DNA from: Aquilaria yunnanensis
Lineage: Eukaryota; Streptophyta; Magnoliopsida; Malvales; Thymelaeaceae
Assembly (NCBI GenBank): GCA_039654915.1
Contig: CM077600.1
Span: 37,122,492-37,186,491 of the forward strand
Direction: 5' to 3'
Length of the DNA stretch: 64,000 nt
The notes under the pieces were generated by a model, which was given only the letters and a program-made list of their open reading frames with translations, made no database searches and was not told the origin of the DNA. Each line of letters begins with the position of its first letter. Position 1 is the first letter of the stretch. Of this stretch, positions 1 through 12,322 are shown piece after piece. Made by a program: the position numbers and the translations under genes.

Positions 1-3000
1 CTTTTGGCGCTTCTGGTCATTGTCAGTCCCTGTCTACCTATCTTGGTTTTAATGGTGGTGAAACTAATGGTCAGATATTCAATACAATTCCACTGGTGGA
101 AAGTTCCACAGAACAAGATCCTCATGCCAGGGAATGTAAATGTTCTGAAGAAGAAAAGACTCTTGTTGATGACCAGTCTTTGTCAGCTTCCTTGGAAGTC
201 CCTCACCACATGGAAATAGACCGTGAGAGGGAGGACGAAACACAAAGTAAAGAGGAGATCAACGGAGTCCTGGATTCACAAAGCATTTTGGTTCTTATGT
301 CTAGTCATAATGCTTTAAGAGGAACTATCTGTGAACAGAGCCATTTCTCTCATATCATGTTCTACTGGAATTTTGACGTTCCTCTAGGGAAGTTCCTTCA
401 TGATAATTTACTCAATCAGGTTTGTCGTTTCTTGCAGCTCTTTTACAGGAATATAACTTAATTATGCAAAATGTTGGGATTGAGACTAGATCTGCCTAGA
501 AAAGTATTCTAAGACTTGATTCTTTACCTTATGTTTCTCGAGTATTGCTGCTACTCCTTTTCTTTCTTTCCTTTCTGATTTATTTTCCTTGTTCCAGACA
601 TTCATCTCCATGTTCCTGTACACAGACAGATTTCTGAAATTTTTTTGAATTTTTATTGCACAGAGAAGCAAATGTTCTACCTGTGGTGAACTGCCAGAAG
701 CTCACTTCTACTGTTATGTGCATCATAATAAGCAGTTCACAATACAAGTTAAATGCATCCCTCATGGGAAGTGTTTGCCTGGAGAAGCAGATGGAAAACT
801 ATGGATGTGGAGTTGCTGTGGTAAATGTAAAGCTGAAAAGAATTCCAAATCTTCAAAAAGAGTGCTTATCTCAACTGCTGCTCGTGGTCTTTCTTTTGGA
901 AAATTCTTAGAGCTTAGCTTTTCCGGGCACTCATCGTCAAGCAGATCAGCAAGCTGTGGACATTTGCTGCCCACGGATTTCCTCTACTTCTTTGGGTAGG
1001 AACCACTTAATTTCATTTCCTCCCGTTATAAATATTCCTGCATGTGTATATTCTTAGGCATGCACACAGAGGAACCTAAAATATAGTGTTTTATGTCCCT
1101 AACAAGATTTTGTTTTTACTGATTATGACCTTGATTTAAGTCCAGACTCTAGTCCTGCAAGTGTGATATTTTTTCCAATATGGATCCCATTTTAATTATG
1201 TAAATGGGACTCAATGATTAGAAGCCTCTTCCGTTTTATTTTTCCATTGTTCAGCTGTTGTGAGATTGTTATTTGGTTTGGTTTAGTACATCATGGTTCC
1301 AATTGCTTGGAGGATGGTAGAGTAGCCTTTTGTTTTTATTTTTGTATGCTGTTTTTTCATGTGAAGTTGCTCCATGATAATTATTCCTATCACCTGTTGC
1401 TTTACCTGATAAAAGCAGAAGATTAATACAAGTATGAAAGTTGAAGGTCATATCTTGCACCTAATACTGAATGTTTAATTGATGATAAAATGCATATAAC
1501 TAATGTTTAAGTGATGATAAAAAGCATATAACAGTTGCTCCCTCCATCTCGCAAAGCTTGTCCCCTTTGCTATTCACAGCAATTAATTCATGATTTTCTT
1601 TCTTTCAAAATTTCTTATAGAAATATAAATTTTTTCTATGAAAATGGTAACTTAAAGACTCTAGTTTATAGACGTTGCAAACTCGTTGGCACAGATTAGA
1701 TCCCAATTTCTGGGCTCAGCCCTGAACCTTCCAGGCTCACTAAAAGATTTTTCTGATGCTGAGAAGATGTTGAAGAAGTAAACTACTGCATTTGAGTTGA
1801 GATATTCCTGACTTTCGACTTTATTGATGGTTTAAAATTTATATAAATGCTTGTGTTGGTTGTGAGTTTGTGTCCGTATTTGGTAGTAGTAACAAGTGCA
1901 GTTCTGGAGTGAACAATTGTGTCTTGAGTGCTGGAGGTAGTGGTAAAGTTTCTAGTCCTTTTGGTCCTCACTTTGGGATTTTTGCAAGTTTTCCTGAATG
2001 CGGCCCTTTTCATGCTCCTGCCTATAGAAGCTCTTGGTTTTACTTAAAAAAGTTTTCAGATCAATCATTGTCACTGAATTCAGCTTCTAGATCCCTTACA
2101 TAGACATTATCTTGCCTTTTGTAAAGTCAACATTCATAATGCCATTGCTAAGAATGAGGGAGTCTGTTACAAGCTCCTTTTCCTCAACAAAATAAGATGG
2201 GATCTTCTTCTTGAATCTTATGTTTGGGATAGACGATTGCATTCTCTTGTCCTGCCTGATCCAACTGTCTTGGTTGCTGGTGTAACCAAGAATTCAGGAA
2301 TGGATGGTGTTGCTGGTTTACAAAGTGAGGCGTTAGAACTCAAACCAGGCAGTGGCGAGAAAGCTGCCAATGGTGATGGCAGTATGCAAGTTCAGGCAGG
2401 TACATCCTCTGAAGCAAATCACATTGTGGTCAGAGAAATTCCAGTTGACAGTTCTGATGAAGAGTCCAGAAAATGCCTTGATTTGTGTGATACATCTGCT
2501 ACTGAGAGTATTGACAAATCCACCAATTGTGGTGGAAGTCAAAATAGTGCTTCCCACCAGGCAGAGGGGACACAACTTAATCATCTTTGCTCCCAATTCG
2601 TGCGACAACAATGGTACTACCAGTAAAACAGAGGATGCTCCTCTTTTGGATCATATGCAAGAGAGAACCATCCCAATTTCTTCGTATCCTGTCCATGATT
2701 CTTCAGCGGTTGGTTTTGGTGCATCTGGGGAGGGCTTGTCGCCACATTCACTTTTATCGGGCTTAGAGGAGAAGGATGGATGGTTTTGGATGCCATTTTC
2801 TGAGATCAGGCATATATGCATGAGGGATCTTAAAAGGAGCCAAGTGCCAAAATTTGACTCTGTTAGTCAGTGTATACAGGAACACATGCCTTCAGGCTGC
2901 CAATTGGTTAGTGAAGAAGTTTCAAGACTGCACATCCCTTTGGGAACTGGTAACTCTCTTGTATCAGACATTCAGACTATGAAGGTGAGCTCTCAAGTAT

Positions 3001-3662
3001 AATTTCTTGTGCATTGGCGTTGCTCAAAGATCAGCCTGTCCCTATGGAATCTTCTGATGATGGAAGTAGGGGAGAGAGTAATTGAAAGTCCACATGTTCT
3101 GATTCAAATTCCAACCCCAACATCTCCACACTGGTCGTTTAGTCGTTTAGTGGTTCTGCTGATTTGGATTCAGTCCACTCTTTCCTAAGCTCATCTTCAG
3201 GAGTGTCATGATTGTCAAGTTTTGATGGGTTGAATTTGTTGGATGTGCTGTTTTCATCAGATGCTTGTAACATTGGAGTTTCTCTTGGGTCTGGGAAGTC
3301 ATTGGCCAGAGTAAATACTCGGTGCTATGCCTGTATGCTAATCAGTTTCGGGATCTTCGTAACTGGTGCTGCCCATCGGAACTTGATTACATTGCCTCTC
3401 TAAGCCGTTGCAGGAACTGGGATGCCAAAGGTGGTAAGAGCAAGCATGTATTTGCTAAAACAGTTGATGACAGGTTTATCATAAAGGAAATAAAAAAGAC
3501 AAGAGTATGAGTCATTTGTGAAGTTTGCTCCACATTATTTTAAGCACATGATGCAGTCATTTGAGCTGGGAAATCAAACTTGCCTTGCTAAAGTTCTTGG
3601 GATTTACCCGGTTTGTTTGATCACCTATATTTGTGTTCTGATGACGTATCTACAATTTTTCC

Positions 3663-3701
<39 letters not shown>

Positions 3702-4585
3702 AAGGAATGTTCTGAATTATTTTGCAGGTAACTGAAAGAGTGCCAAAAAGTGGAAAAGAGTTGAGACATGATCTTATGGTGATGGAGAACCTTTCTTTTG
3801 GCCGAAGCATTGCACGCCAGTATGATCTTAAGGGTGCACTACATGCTCAGTTTAATACAGTGGTGCCGGGGATGTTCTTTTGGATCAAAACTTTGTCAAT
3901 GACATGAATTCCTCTCCACTGTACATAAGTAACAAAGCCAAACATCTCTTGCAACGGGCAGTATGGAATGACACAAGATTCCTTAATGTGAGTTTCCTCT
4001 TCTACAGTGCCGTTGCTTGTTCGATTTACAATGGTGCTTTTTCTCTATGATTTACAAATTGGATGCTGTGTATGGGCATCAAGATATGAGGGCTTTTAGC
4101 TGAATATTCAACTGGCACTTCAACTCCTGAGCTAGGCGTCTTCCTTCTTAATCTTAGGGGCAGTGAAGCCATGGTGACTCAGAAAGTTGGTGTATTTGCT
4201 TATAGTTATGTTTGTTTTGTTCTTGATTTGCAGTCGATTAACGTGATGGACTATTCTTTGCTTGTCGGGGTGGATACACAGCGACAGGATCTTGTATGTG
4301 GAATAATTGATTACCTGAGGCAGTATACTTGGGACAAGCAACTTGAGACTTGGGTCAAGTCCTCGCTTGTGGTTCCTCAAAATGTGCTGCCAACCGTGAT
4401 CTCTCCCAAGGAGTACAAGAAGAGGTTCAGCAAGTTTCATGTCCACACACTTTTTGAGTTTACCAGATCACTAGTGCTCAGAAGCATTATCAGACCCCTG
4501 TGAACTTTGCCATTCTGGTTCCGGGAGTGATGATTCTTCTCAATCCAAGTCACTGAAGCAAGAACATCGAAGTGGAAGTCCCTGA
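1..4585 (+). pseudogene. FAB1: FAB1/PIKfyve-type 1-phosphatidylinositol-3-phosphate 5-kinase, 3' part, frame-broken
   Basis: FAB1 kinases phosphorylate PtdIns3P to PtdIns(3,5)P2 on endosomal and vacuolar membranes. The window opens inside the gene, downstream of where the FYVE and most of the chaperonin-like domain would lie. Exon 3-420 carries GTICEQSHF and PLGKFLHDNLLNQ and ends at a GT donor. Exon 663-996 carries the family's Cys-rich block (CSTCGELPEAHFYCY, LPGEADGKLWMWS, LSFGKFLELSFS, ASCGHLLPTDF). The linker with YVWDRRLHSLVLPDPTV lies near 2220-2275. The kinase domain runs 3300-4480: SELDYIASLSRCRNWDAKGG, KFAPHYFKHM, DLMVMENLSFGRS, RQYDLKGALHA, INVMDYSLLVGVDTQRQD and LVCGIIDYLRQYTWDKQ. 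Introns remain (about 3610-3727 and 3990-4232), so this is not a processed copy. The frame shifts near 2590, 2970, 3500, 3870 and 4440, and stops interrupt 3080-3210. The C-terminus ends in a TGA at 4583-4585. Family assignment is secure. Whether the breaks are decay or assembly indels is open. Confidence 0.85.
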
Positions 4586-5032
4586 TGGGGACCATACGTC
4601 CAGTTTATTTGAATGCTAGTTGGTCTTTGCTTCATTTTTACAGGTAGTTGGTAAATAGCATGTACATACCCACCCGGTCATTCTGCAGATTTTTTAGCAA
4701 ATTTCTGGGGTAGTCACATTCCAGTCCATGGAGATAGCAAAGATAGAAGGTAGGTATGCCTTGTCCTACATTAAATAAGTCGTACGTTGGTGTCTATAAT
4801 TTTGTACAGTAAATTGAGAGAAGTTGCAAGTATAGTGCTGCGGTTATTGCGAACTGATGAATCGGGGGTTAAATTAATCTGAAGGTATCCTTGTTGTGTT
4901 CTCCTTCTCCTGTACATATTCCACACAAAAAGCAACAGATCAAACAGAAGTCTGTACATATGTAAGAAGAAAAGCATGATCCTAAAATCGTGTGGGATCT
5001 CAATTAGATTGTAGTAGTAGTTTTGATGGGCC
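4586..5032. other. Intergenic / 3' flanks between convergent genes
   Basis: No protein-coding signal is recognised. The stretch lies between the FAB1 3' end and the 3' end of the minus-strand remnant that follows, so it probably holds the two 3' UTRs. No clear poly(A) signal could be assigned. Confidence 0.5.
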
Positions 5033-5611
5033 CTAGCCTCCACCGTTCACAGGGGGCAAGGCTTGTTCCTTTGTATTTCTAAACAACGTATCAACATGAT
5101 AATACATGCTCTGTGAAAAACGTGGAAACAAGGCATCTGTACAAGCTGCTCCTCCGCACCCAATAAACTCTGTAGCACACTGCACAATCCTTGCCGCCTG
5201 TCTGTCTACCGTCTGCACCATTGATGTTATCTACCGAGACTCAATTTGGTTTGAAGTCCAGGCCAAACAAGAGGAAGCTTGCCAGCTTCTTCTTTGTCCC
5301 ACAGCTCCTCCTCAAGATACTCCACTTTGGCCGCCAAACGTCCTCCCGCTCTGCCCTTTTTCTGCATCACAAAAGAGGATATCTCTGATGCCAGTCGCTC
5401 TACTACTTGATGGTTGAGGGCCGGAAAGCCTAAGGAAGAGATGATCCTGGCACAACTTAGATGATAGGATGACCAAGTTGGGAGGGACAGTAAAGAATAA
5501 TGGGAACGGTGGAGGTGCTTTGAGTCCAGACACAGGGATTTCATTGCCTTTCGTGTCAAGGTACCGCCTTCTACCTGTGTGCTCAACCTGGCATGGAGGT
5601 GGCGTGTCCAT
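5033..5611 (-). pseudogene. Frame-broken gene of unknown family with a predicted coiled coil
   Basis: Three overlapping minus-strand frames read as successive pieces of one protein. The first piece starts at an ATG at 5611 (MDTPPPCQVEHTGRRRYLDT). The second, at about 5450-5227, has an acidic/basic helical stretch (KVEYLEEELWDKEEA) typical of a coiled coil. The third, at about 5221-5033, contains RQAARIVQCATEF and IGCGGAACTDA. Each frame is protein-like only in its own segment, which points to single-base frameshifts rather than three genes. It is convergent with FAB1. I do not recognise the family and assign no function. It could be a decayed gene or a real gene with assembly indels. Confidence 0.35.
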
Positions 5612-5707
5612 GATCTGAAACTTGTTGTATGTCGGCACTAACGTTTGTAGAGGAAGGAAGAATATTTGCAGGTTGAGAATCGAACATACAACAATGCTCG
5701 ATAGCAA

Positions 5708-6170
5708 ACAGATAATAATAGTTTAGGGACGATAACTTTATCATATATACGTAGGGTTAGGGCAAATCCTTATTCGTAGTTGGTATCGATAGTCAGTTTA
5801 AGCGGAGGTTTTGGTTTGGGTTTTATTTAGGTATTTATTTATTCATTTTATGCGCCCGCACTGGCATTAAAAAGGTTATTATAGCAACACGAAATCATTT
5901 TTTTTATACCCTTGCTTTCTTCCCGGAACTAGTTATGAAAAAGGGAGTACCTAGAGATGTTAATTAAATAGGTAGCTGGACTTAGTGACCGAAACAAATT
6001 TGGATGTCTAGCTATTTAACATGCGCCGAATCCGAGTTTTATTTTGTTTTTTACTGATCCTTTATTTTCTTGTGGAACAAGTTAGGTTTCTTATACACAC
6101 ACACACACTATACGATCACTGGAACATCTTAAGTTAACGTCAAAGATACGATCGTCTCCTCACACCCAAA
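5708..6170. other. AT-rich intergenic region
   Basis: No gene is recognised. A short (CA)n microsatellite lies near 6094-6108, just upstream of the RING gene remnant, so part of this stretch may be that gene's promoter. Confidence 0.5.
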
Positions 6171-6194
6171 GTGATCGCCGCTATTCTTTCTCCG

Positions 6195-6778
6195 ATGGCT
6201 TCTTCTCAAGTACAGAAGGTGTCTACAACAGCAACACTGCCGACGATTAAGTCCGGCCAACCTCCAGTCACTCTTTCCATTAACTTGAAATACAAGCAAC
6301 GCCTCCTAAACGAAGAGCAGACCTTCACCCTGCTTCCGCTCGTCGTCAACAACCCGCTGGACCCTACTGTCTTTCTTTGCCTGTAAACATTATCTCATGC
6401 TAAAGTTTTCCGGCCTAAGCGTGGACCGCCGAGTGGGTAAAGAAGTCGCCTTGAAGATCGCGCGGCTGGTGGTGGAGGAAGCGGGGAAGAAATTGAAGAG
6501 AGTCGCTGGTTGCGGGATCTCGAATCTCGTTGGAAGCCGACGTGGAGATTCTACGGGACCAAAACGGCGTCGCTTAGAGGATGAAGCCGAGGGAGATGGC
6601 TCCCAAGGATGGGGATGGGATTGCGATGAAGGGCGAAGAATGCGTAGTGTGCTTGGAGGGGCTATCAGGTGCGGGCAAGCTCATCCAGACTCCCTGCTCT
6701 CATGTCTTTTGCAAGTTTTGTATCTTCACCTGGTTGGAGAAGGGTTCCTGCCCCATGTGTCGATCCAAGATCAGTTGA
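6195..6778 (+). pseudogene. RING-finger (C3HC4) E3 ubiquitin ligase-like, frame-broken
   Basis: The C-terminal segment (frame of 6581-6778) holds a complete C3HC4 RING: C-x2-C-x14-C-x-H-x2-C-x2-C-x9-C-x2-C, starting with CVVCLEGLSG at 6641 and ending CPMCRSK. RING domains bind two zinc ions and recruit a ubiquitin-loaded E2. The upstream coding sequence is in two other frames. One starts at the ATG at 6195 (MASSQVQKVSTTATLPTIKS, then PPVTLSINLKYKQ); an in-frame ATG at 6171 is an alternative start. The other, from about 6397, reads RRVGKEVALKIARLVVEEAG. A plausible single-exon ligase of under 200 residues is therefore split by two frameshifts, near 6370-6400 and 6580. Only the short RING piece could be translated intact. 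Confidence 0.6.
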
Positions 6779-7569
6779 TTGATTATATTGTTTACTCTTA
6801 ATCACTCTAATTAATTACATTATACATTCAATGAATTTAGCTTGGATGATTTCTATAAAAAATTCATTGTATATATTAGATGTGTTTGTATATATTACGT
6901 ATGTAATTTTCTTGAGATTAACATGATCAATTTTATATTGCAGAAATAACAAAACAAATGTTTTCGAGTTACTATGGATGTCATGGACATATGTCTAATT
7001 AGATATAGTGGTTAATTTTACAATTTTACCCATAAAATTTTCTTTCCAAACATCATCTCTCTTTCTCATCGCTTTGCCCTTGCCACCGGTCTTCTACCAT
7101 CGATCCAGCAATCGTGTTCTCGTTCTGGTGATCATGCTCCAAATCACCGTTCTTGTTCCGTTGATGGTCGTTCGTGATCCAACAATCTAGCTCGCGATCT
7201 TGTTCTTGCGATCCGGTGATTGCATTCTGTCAATCGTTGTTCGTGATCTCGTTTCGGCAATCGAATTTCTTATTTCGTTGATCTCGTTCTCACCAAATTG
7301 ACGATGCCTGAGACGATGAAACAATGATTGCGTGAGAAGTTTAGATGATTAAACGACGATAGCATAAGAAGCCGAGACGATGAAATAATGATCGTGTGAG
7401 ATGATCGCCCGAGACGATGAAACGAGAGATGATAAATCCAACGATTGCCTGAGACAATAAAACGACTATCATGTGAGAAGCCAAGTCGTCGGTTGGTGGA
7501 GATCCGAAACAATGATTGCCGTTGCCACTGAGAATCGAGGAAGGCTGCGCCTCAGATCTCCGCTAACCG
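6779..7569. repeat. Non-coding, partly low-complexity ATCGTT/GACGATGA-rich leader to the satellite
   Basis: No gene is seen. From about 7080 to 7270 the sequence repeats variants of GATCCAGCAATCGTT and TTCGTGATC. From 7300 to 7510 it repeats GAGACGATGAAACGATG-type words. These are short degenerate repeats unlike the 77-bp unit that follows, although both share ACGAT and TATCGTT words. The ORFs here are by-products of the repetition. Confidence 0.5.
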
Positions 7570-8700
7570 ATAGGTTAAGGGTCCTTCCTCAAAACCTCTA
7601 CGACAGAAAGGTTCCTATCGTTAAAGAAAAATTCATTGATTGATTTTGAGGTTAAGGGTCCTTCCTTAGAACCTCTACGATAGGAACTCTCCTATCGTTG
7701 AAGAAAAATTGATTGATTGGTTTTAAAGTTAAGGGTCCTTCCTTAGAACCTCTATGATAGAAATTCCCTGATCGTTGAAGAAAAATTGATTGATTGGTTT
7801 TGAGGTTAAGGGTCCTTCCTTAGAACCTCTACGATATGAACTCTCCTACGATTGAAGAAAAATTGATCGATTTATTTTGAGGTTAAGGGTCCTTCCTTAG
7901 AACCTCTACGATAAGAAGGCTCTTATCGTTGAAGAAAAATTGATTTATTGATTTTGAGGTTAAGGGTCCCTCCTTAGAACCTCTACGACAAGAAGACTCC
8001 TATCGTTGAAGAAAAATCAATTGATTAATTTTGAGGTAAAGGGTCATTCCTTAGAACCTCTACGATAGGAACGCTCCTATCGTTGAAGAAAAATTGATTT
8101 ATTGATTTTGAGGTTAAGGGTCATTCCTTAGAACCTCTACGATAGGAACTTTTCTATCGTTGAAGAAAAATTGATTGATTGGTTTTAGAACCTCTACGAT
8201 AGGAACTCTCCTATGATTGAAGAAAAATTGATTGATTGGTTTTAGAACCTCTACGATAGGAACTCTCCTATGATTGAAGAAAAATTGATTGACTGATTTT
8301 GAGGTTAAGGTTCCTTCCTTAGAACCTCTACGATAGGAACTCTCCTATCATTGAAGAAAAATTGATTGATTCATTTTGAGGTTAAGGGTCCTTCCTTAGA
8401 ACCTCTACGACATGAATGCCCATATCATTGAAGAAAAATTGATTAATTGATTTTAAGGTTAAGGGTCCTTCCTTGGAACCTCTACGATAGGAACTCTCCT
8501 ACCGTTGAAGAAAAATTGATTAATTAATTTTGAGGTTAAGGGTCATTTCTTAGAAACTCTACGATAGCAACTCTCCTATCGTTGAAGAAAAATTGATTGA
8601 TTGGTTTTGAGGTTAAGGGTCCTTCCTTAGAACCTCTACGACAGGAACTCTCCTACCGTTGAAGAAAAATTGATTGATTAATTTTAAGGTTAAGGGTCTT

Positions 8701-10511
8701 TCCTTAGAACCTCTACGACAGGAAGGCTCCTATCGTTGAAGAAAAATTAATTGATTGATTTTGAGGTTAAGGGTCCTTCCTTAGAACCTCTACGACAGGA
8801 ACTCTCCTATCGTTGAAGAAAAATTGATTCATTGATTTTGAGGTTAAAGGTTATTCCTTAAAACCTCTACGATAGCAACTCTCCTATCGTTGAAGAAAAA
8901 TTGATTGATTAGTTTTAAGGTTAATGGTCCTTCCTTAGAACCTCTATGGTAGGAACTCTCCTATCGTTGAAGAAAAATTTATTGATTGATTTTGAGGTTA
9001 AGGGTCCATCCTTAGAACTTTTGATTGATTTTGAGGTTAAGGGTCCTTCCTTAGAACCTCTACAACAGAAACTCTCCTATCGTTAAAGAAAAATTGACTG
9101 ATTCATTTTGAGGTTAAGAGTCCTTCCTTAAAAACTTTACGATACGAACTCACCTATCGTTGAAGAAAAATTGACTGATTCATTTTGAGGTTAAGAGTCC
9201 TTCCTTATAACCTCTACGAAAGAAACTCTCATATCGTTGAAGAAAAATCGATTGATTGATTTTGAGGTTAAGGGTCCTTCCTTAGAAACCCTACGACAAG
9301 AAAGCTCCTATCGTTGAAGAAAAATTGATTGGTTGATTTTGATGTTAAGGGTCCTTCCTTAGAACCTCTACGATAAGGACTCTCCTATCATTGAAGAAAA
9401 ATTGATTGATTGATTTTGAGATTAAGGGTCATTTCTTAGAACCTCTACAATAGGAAGTCTCCTATCGTTGAAGAAAAATGGATTGATTGATTTCGAGGTT
9501 AAGAGTCCTTCCTTAGAACCTCTACAATGGGAACTCTCCTATCGTTGAAGAAAAATTGATTGATTGATTTTGAGTTTAAGAGTCCTTCCTTAGAACCCCT
9601 ACGATCGAAACTCTTGTATCATTGAAGAAAAATTGATTAATTGATTTTGAGGTTAAGGGTCCTTCCTTGGAACCTCTACGACAGAAACTCTCCTATCATT
9701 GAAGAAGAATTGATTGATTGATTTTGAGGTTAAGGGTCCTTCCTTGGAACCTCTACGACATGAACTCTCCCATCGTTGAAGAAAAATTGATTGATTGATT
9801 TTGAGGTTAAGGGTCCTTCCTTGGAACCTCTACGATAGGAACTCTCCTATCGTTGAAGAAAAATTGATTGATTGATTTTTAGGTTAATGATCCTTCCTTG
9901 GAACCTCAACGATAGGAACTCTCCTATCGTTGAAGATAAATTGATTGATTGCTTTCAAGGTTAAGGGTCATTCCTTAGAACCTTTACGATAGGAACTCTC
10001 CTATCGTTGAAGAAAAATTGATTGATTGCTTTCGAGGTTAAGGGTCATTCCTTAGAACCTCTACGAGAGAAATTCTCTTATCGTTGAAGAAAAATTGATT
10101 GATCGGTTTGGACGTTAAGGGTCCTTCATTAGAACCTCTACGACAAGAACTCTCCTATCGTTGAAGAAAAATTGATTGATTGAATTCGAGCTTAAGGGTC
10201 CTTCCTTAGAACCTCTACGACAGCAACACTCTTATCGTTGAAGAAAAATTGATTGAATGAATTCGAGCTTAAAGGTCCTTCCTTAGAACCTCTATAACAG
10301 GAACTCTCTTATCGTTGAAGAAAAATTGATTGATTGATTTTGAGGTTAAGGGTCCTTCTTAAAAACCTCTACGACAGGAACTCTCCTATAGTTGAAGAAA
10401 AATTGATTGATTGATTTTGAGGTTAAGGGTCCTTCTTTAGAACCTCAACGGTATGAACTCTCCCATCATTAAAGAAAAAATGATTCATTGGTTTTGAGGT
10501 TAATGGGTCCT
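8701..10511. repeat. Higher-order satellite unit, copy 1 (1,811 bp)
   Basis: Diagnostic variant monomers recur exactly 1,811 bp downstream: a truncated monomer (ATCCTTAG at 9008 and 10819), a TCCCATCAT variant (10461 and 12272) and the opening TCCTTAGAACCTCTACGACA (8702 and 10512/10513). The unit spans about 23.5 monomers, so it arose by duplication of a block rather than of single monomers. Confidence 0.8.
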
Positions 10512-12322
10512 TCCTTAGAACCTCTACGACAGGAAGACTCCTATCGTTGAAGAAAAATTAATTTATTGATTTTGAGGTTAAGGGTCCTTCCTTAGAACCT
10601 CTACGACAGGAACTCTCCTATCGTTGAAGAAAAATTGATTCATTGATTTTGAGGTTAAGGGTCATTCCTTAAAACCTCTACGATAGCAACTCTCCTATCG
10701 TTGAAGAAAAATTGATTGATTGGTTTTAAGGTTAAGGGTCCTTCCCTAGAACCTCTATGGTAGGAACTCTCCTATCGTTGAAGAAAAATTTATTGATTGA
10801 TTTTGAGGTTAAGGGTCTATCCTTAGAACCTTTGATTGATTTTGAGGTTAAGGGTCCTTCCTTAGAACCTCTACAACAGAAACTCTCCTATCGTTAAAGA
10901 AAAATTGACTGATTCATTTTGAGGTTAAGGGTCCTTCCATAAAAACTCTACGATACGAACTCACCTATCGTTAAAGAAAAATTGACTGATTCATTTTGAG
11001 GTTAAGAGTCCTTCCTTATAACCTCTACGAAAGAAACTCTCATATCGTTGAAGAAAAATCGATTGATTGATTTTGAGGTTAAGGGTCCTTCATTAGAAAC
11101 TCTACGACAAGAACGCTCTTATCGTTGAAGAAAAATTAATTGGTTGATTTTGATGTTAAGGGTCCTTCCTTAGAACCTCTACGATAAGAACTCTCCTATC
11201 ATTGAAGAAAAATTGATTGATTGATTTTGAGGTTAAGGGTCATTTCTTAGAACCTCTACAATAGGAAGTCTCCTATCGTTGAAGAAAAATGGATTGATTG
11301 ATTTCGAGGTTTAGAGTCCTTCCTTAGAACCTCTACGATGGGAACTCTTCTATCGTTGAAGAAAAATTGATTGATTGATTTTGAGTTTAAGAGTCCTTCC
11401 TTAGAACCTCTACGATCGGAACTTTCGTATCATTGAAGAAAAATTGATTAATTGATTTTGAGGTTAAGGGTCTTTCCTTGGAACCTCTACGACAGGAACT
11501 CTCCTATCATTGAAGAAGAATTGATTGATTGACTTTGAGGTTAAGGGTCCTTCCTTGGAACCTCTACGACATGAACTCTCCTATCGTTGAAGAAAAATTG
11601 ATTGATTGATTTTGAGGTTAAGGGTCCTTCCTTGGAACCTCTACGATAGGAACTCTCCTATCGTTGAAGAAAACTTGATTGATTGATTTTTAGGTTAATG
11701 GTCCTTCCTTGGAACCTCTACGATAGGAACTCTCCTATCATTGAAGATAAATTGATTGATTGCTTTCGAGGTTAAGGGTCATTCCTTAGAACCTCTACGA
11801 TAGGAACTCTCCTATCGTTGAAGAAAAATTGATTGATTGCTTTCGAGGTTGAGGGTCATTCCCTAGAACCTCTACGAGAGAAATTCTCCTATCGTTGAAG
11901 AAAAATTGATTGATCGGTTTGCACGTTAAGGGTCCTTCTTTAGAACCTCTATGACAGGAACTCTCCTATCGTTGAAGAAAAATTGATTGATTGAATTCGA
12001 GCTTAAGGGTCCTTCCTTAGAACCTCTACGACAGCAACTCTCTTATCGTTGAAGAAAAATTGATTGAATGAATTCGAGCTTAAAGGTCCTTCCTTAGAAC
12101 CTCTATAACAGGAACTCTCTTATCGTTGAAGAAAAATTGATTGATTGATTTTAAGGTTAAGGGTCCTTCTTGAAAACCTCTTCGACAGGAACTCTCCTAT
12201 AGTTGAAGAAAAATTGATTGATTGATTTTAAGGTTAAGGGTCCTTCCTTAGAACCTCCACGGTATGAACTCTCCCATCATTAAAGAAAAAATGATTCATT
12301 GGTTTTGAGGTTAATGGGTCCT
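10512..12322. repeat. Higher-order satellite unit, copy 2 (1,811 bp)
   Basis: This is a direct tandem copy of 8701-10511, with the same series of variant monomers at a constant offset and scattered substitutions. It includes the monomers with CGAGCTTAA, CTTTCGAGG and the AAAGAAAAAATGATTCATTGG junction. Confidence 0.8.
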
